Origin: an uncultured bacterium
Lineage (GTDB): Bacteria > Pseudomonadota > Alphaproteobacteria > CAISDR01
Reading direction: 5' to 3'
Assembly (NCBI GenBank): GCA_903884125.1
Contig: CAISDR010000389.1
Coordinates: 1 to 6,672 of the forward strand
Length of the DNA stretch: 6,672 nucleotides
Notes under the pieces: model-generated
What the model was told of the DNA's origin: nothing
The model's input: the letters and a program-made list of their open reading frames with translations, nothing else
Database searches by the model: none
In this document: piece after piece, positions 4,528-6,672 of the stretch
How the letters are laid out: every line of letters begins with the position of its first letter
Position numbering within the stretch: the stretch's first letter is position 1
Program-made: the position numbers and the translations under genes

Positions 4528-6672
4528 TCATCCCTCTAGCGTTTCGGGTCCATCCTGGTCTGGTTCTTCGACATCGGTCTCGCCATCTGTATCATCCCCG
4601 GCGGATGCTTCCGGCAGGTGGGCGGCGGATACAACCCGTTCGCCGTCGGCGGTCCTGAACAAAATGACGCCCTGGGTCGCGCGGCCTGCGACCCGAACGC
4701 CTTTGACCGGGAAGCGGATCAACTGACCGGCATCCGTGGCCAGCATCAGTTCGTCGCCATCCTCGACCGGGAATGCTGCAACCAGCGCGCCGGTTTTGTC
4801 CGTTGTGCCCATGCCCGCATAGCCCTGACCACCACGACCGGATGCCCGATATTCATAGGCCGAAGTGCGTTTGCCGAACCCGCGTTCGGATACAGTCAAA
4901 AGGAACTGTTCGGCGGCACCCAGATCCGCATACCGTTCGGGCGACAGGGATACTTCACCCTCGGCACCAATATCTACATCATTTTCGTCGGCATCGGTTT
5001 CCAGAACACTGGCGTCGCCTTCGATCACGTCATCCTGGGTCGCGCGACGGGCAGCGGCGGACTGTTTGAGATAGGTCCGCGCTTCGGGCATTGAAACATC
5101 CACATGGCGCAGGATTGACAGGGAAATCACCTCGTCACCCTTGGCCAGACGCACCCCGCGCACTCCGGTGGATTCACGCCCTTTGAACACACGCACTTCC
5201 TCGACCGAGAAACGTATGGTCTTGGCCAGGCGCGTTGCCAGCAGCACGTCATCGTCATTGGTACAGATCAGCGCGCCAACGATCTGATCGCCTTCGTCCA
5301 GTTTCATGGCAATCTTGCCATTGGACTTCACATTGGCGACATCGCTCAGCTCGTTCCGGCGGACATTGCCACTGGCGGTGGCGAACATCACGTTCAGGCG
5401 TGGCCAGTCCGCTTCGGGCGGCAGCGGCATGACGGCTGCAATAGCTTCGCCCGCATCAAGCGGCAGCATATTGATCATTGCTTTGCCACGTGCCTGTGGC
5501 GTACCCAGCGGCAGGCGCCAGACTTTAAGCTTGTAGACCATACCCGTTGTTGAAAAGAACAGAACCGGCGTATGGGTATTGGCAATAAACACGGTCGAGA
5601 CAAAATCTTCATCGCGTGTGGCCATGCCCGAACGCCCGCGACCGCCGCGCCGCTGCGCGCGATAGGCGGACAGCGCCACCCGTTTTATATATCCGCCGGT
5701 TGCCCCCGTCGTAACAGTAACGACCATATCTTCAGACTGTATCAGGTCTTCGTCCTCGACCTCACCGTCGAATTCAATGATCTCGGTCCGGCGCGGCGTT
5801 GCAAACCGCGTGCGGACATCCGTCATCTCTTCACGGATGATCGTCATGACCCGTTCGCGGCTGGAAAGGATCGCCAGATAATCCTCGATCTTGACTTTCA
5901 GCTCGGACAATTCGTTCGAAATTTCTTCGCGGCCCAATGCGGTCAGGCGTTGCAGACGCAGGTCCAGAATGGCGCGCGCCTGTTCTTCGGACAGGCGATA
6001 GGTGCCCGCGCGTACCAGATGGCGCGGATCGGCAATTAAAAGGATCAGGCTTTCCACATCCTGCGCGGGCCAGTCACGTGACATCAATTCCCGTCGTGCC
6101 GTTGCCGGATCTGGACTTGAGCGGATCAAGCGCACCACTTCGTCCACATTGGCAACAGTGATCGCAAGGCCCACCAGAATATGGGCGCGATCACGGGCCT
6201 TGTTCAGTTCAAACCGGGTACGGCGGGTAATCACTTCTTCACGGAAGGCCAGGAATGCCTGGAGCACCTGCTTGATGTTCAGCAGTTCCGGCTTGCCACC
6301 ATCAATGGCCAGCATGTTCACGCCAAAAGATACCTGCATGCTTGAGAAACGGTACAGCTGGTTCAGGACAACATCCGTTACCGCCTCGCGCTTGAGTTCC
6401 AACACAACACGCACGCCGTCGCGGTCGCTTTCATCACGCAGCGCGCTGATCCCCTCGATCCGCTTTTCACGGACCAGTTCAGCGATACGCTCAACCATCG
6501 TGGCTTTGTTAACCTGATAGGGCACTTCGGACACGACAATGGTTTCCCGGTCACGTCCCAGTTGTTCAATCTTGTGGCGTGCGCGCATGACCACCGATCC
6601 GCGGCCTGTGTGATAGGCCGACCGGATACCCGAACGGCCAACGATCAGGCCACCAGTGGGAAAATCAGGGCC
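4528..6672 (-). CDS. gyrA: GyrA, DNA gyrase subunit A, N-terminus outside window
   Basis: GyrA cuts and rejoins DNA in the A2B2 gyrase that adds negative supercoils using ATP. The frame is open through base 6672; the first visible residues, GPDFPTGG, match about residue 220 of E. coli GyrA. The catalytic Tyr and the quinolone-resistance region are therefore outside. The 714 visible residues cover the rest of the cleavage core and its coiled coil (ARDRAHILVGLA; EQARAILDLRLQRLTALGRE), then the DNA-wrapping C-terminal domain, which opens with the GyrA box QRRGGRG (bases 5635-5655). That motif is diagnostic of gyrase as opposed to topoisomerase IV ParC. Compared with E. coli, about 60 extra residues, acidic in the middle, interrupt the C-terminal domain (bases about 4915-5097), before FGKRTSAYEYRASGRGGQG. 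The protein ends in an acidic tail (DVEEPDQDGPETLEG). coaD follows on the same strand. Confidence 0.98.
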   Translation of the reverse strand, partial: GPDFPTGGLIVGRSGIRSAYHTGRGSVVMRARHKIEQLGRDRETIVVSEVPYQVNKATMVERIAELVREKRIEGISALRDESDRDGVRVVLELKREAVTDVVLNQLYRFSSMQVSFGVNMLAIDGGKPELLNIKQVLQAFLAFREEVITRRTRFELNKARDRAHILVGLAITVANVDEVVRLIRSSPDPATARRELMSRDWPAQDVESLILLIADPRHLVRAGTYRLSEEQARAILDLRLQRLTALGREEISNELSELKVKIEDYLAILSSRERVMTIIREEMTDVRTRFATPRRTEIIEFDGEVEDEDLIQSEDMVVTVTTGATGGYIKRVALSAYRAQRRGGRGRSGMATRDEDFVSTVFIANTHTPVLFFSTTGMVYKLKVWRLPLGTPQARGKAMINMLPLDAGEAIAAVMPLPPEADWPRLNVMFATASGNVRRNELSDVANVKSNGKIAMKLDEGDQIVGALICTNDDDVLLATRLAKTIRFSVEEVRVFKGRESTGVRGVRLAKGDEVISLSILRHVDVSMPEARTYLKQSAAARRATQDDVIEGDASVLETDADENDVDIGAEGEVSLSPERYADLGAAEQFLLTVSERGFGKRTSAYEYRASGRGGQGYAGMGTTDKTGALVAAFPVEDGDELMLATDAGQLIRFPVKGVRVAGRATQGVILFRTADGERVVSAAHLPEASAGDDTDGETDVEEPDQDGPETLEG

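Noticed and set aside
4618..5094. Plus-strand open frames antisense to gyrA, including 4618-5094 and 5572-6039.
   Set aside because: They mirror the GC-rich third positions of gyrA codons, and their proteins show no domain or plausible start context.

Overview
The window looks like core chromosome of an alphaproteobacterium. The evidence is the gene order gyrA–coaD–ppi–ppi–queA, GyrA features such as a long acidic insert in the C-terminal domain, an Oxygenase-NA type (DUF2086) 2OG-Fe oxygenase, and moderately GC-rich coding sequence. Genus and species cannot be fixed from the sequence. I see no insertion sequence, phage gene, CRISPR array or defence system.

Layout, left to right: (1) bases 2-727 (+) hold the 3' part of a membrane-associated or periplasmic c-type cytochrome gene that enters from the left edge. 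(2) Bases 778-853 (-) hold a tRNA-Lys(UUU) gene with encoded CCA, convergent with the cytochrome gene. (3) Everything further right is on the minus strand. In transcription order from the right edge it reads gyrA (5' end outside the window), coaD, a secreted cyclophilin (ppiA-like), a cytoplasmic cyclophilin (ppiB-like), queA, a 2OG-Fe(II) oxygenase and then the tRNA. Spacings are 93, 5, 36, 57 and 86 bases between the protein genes, so coaD-ppiA-ppiB-queA is a likely operon; gyrA and the oxygenase may be joined to it or have their own promoters.

The genes are mostly housekeeping: DNA supercoiling (GyrA), coenzyme A synthesis (CoaD), proline isomerisation in two compartments, and tRNA queuosine modification (QueA). 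They do not form one pathway. tgt, the usual partner of queA, is not downstream of it; an oxygenase gene occupies that place.

Most worth a second look are: a cytochrome c whose first heme site reads CDAWH where CxxCH is expected; a 14-bp hairpin ending four bases before the queA start codon, with no free Shine-Dalgarno sequence; a tRNA-Lys precursor whose 5' leader can pair with the encoded CCA and trailer; and two tandem cyclophilin genes sharing a 25-bp identical stretch. No clearly new multi-gene system is visible.
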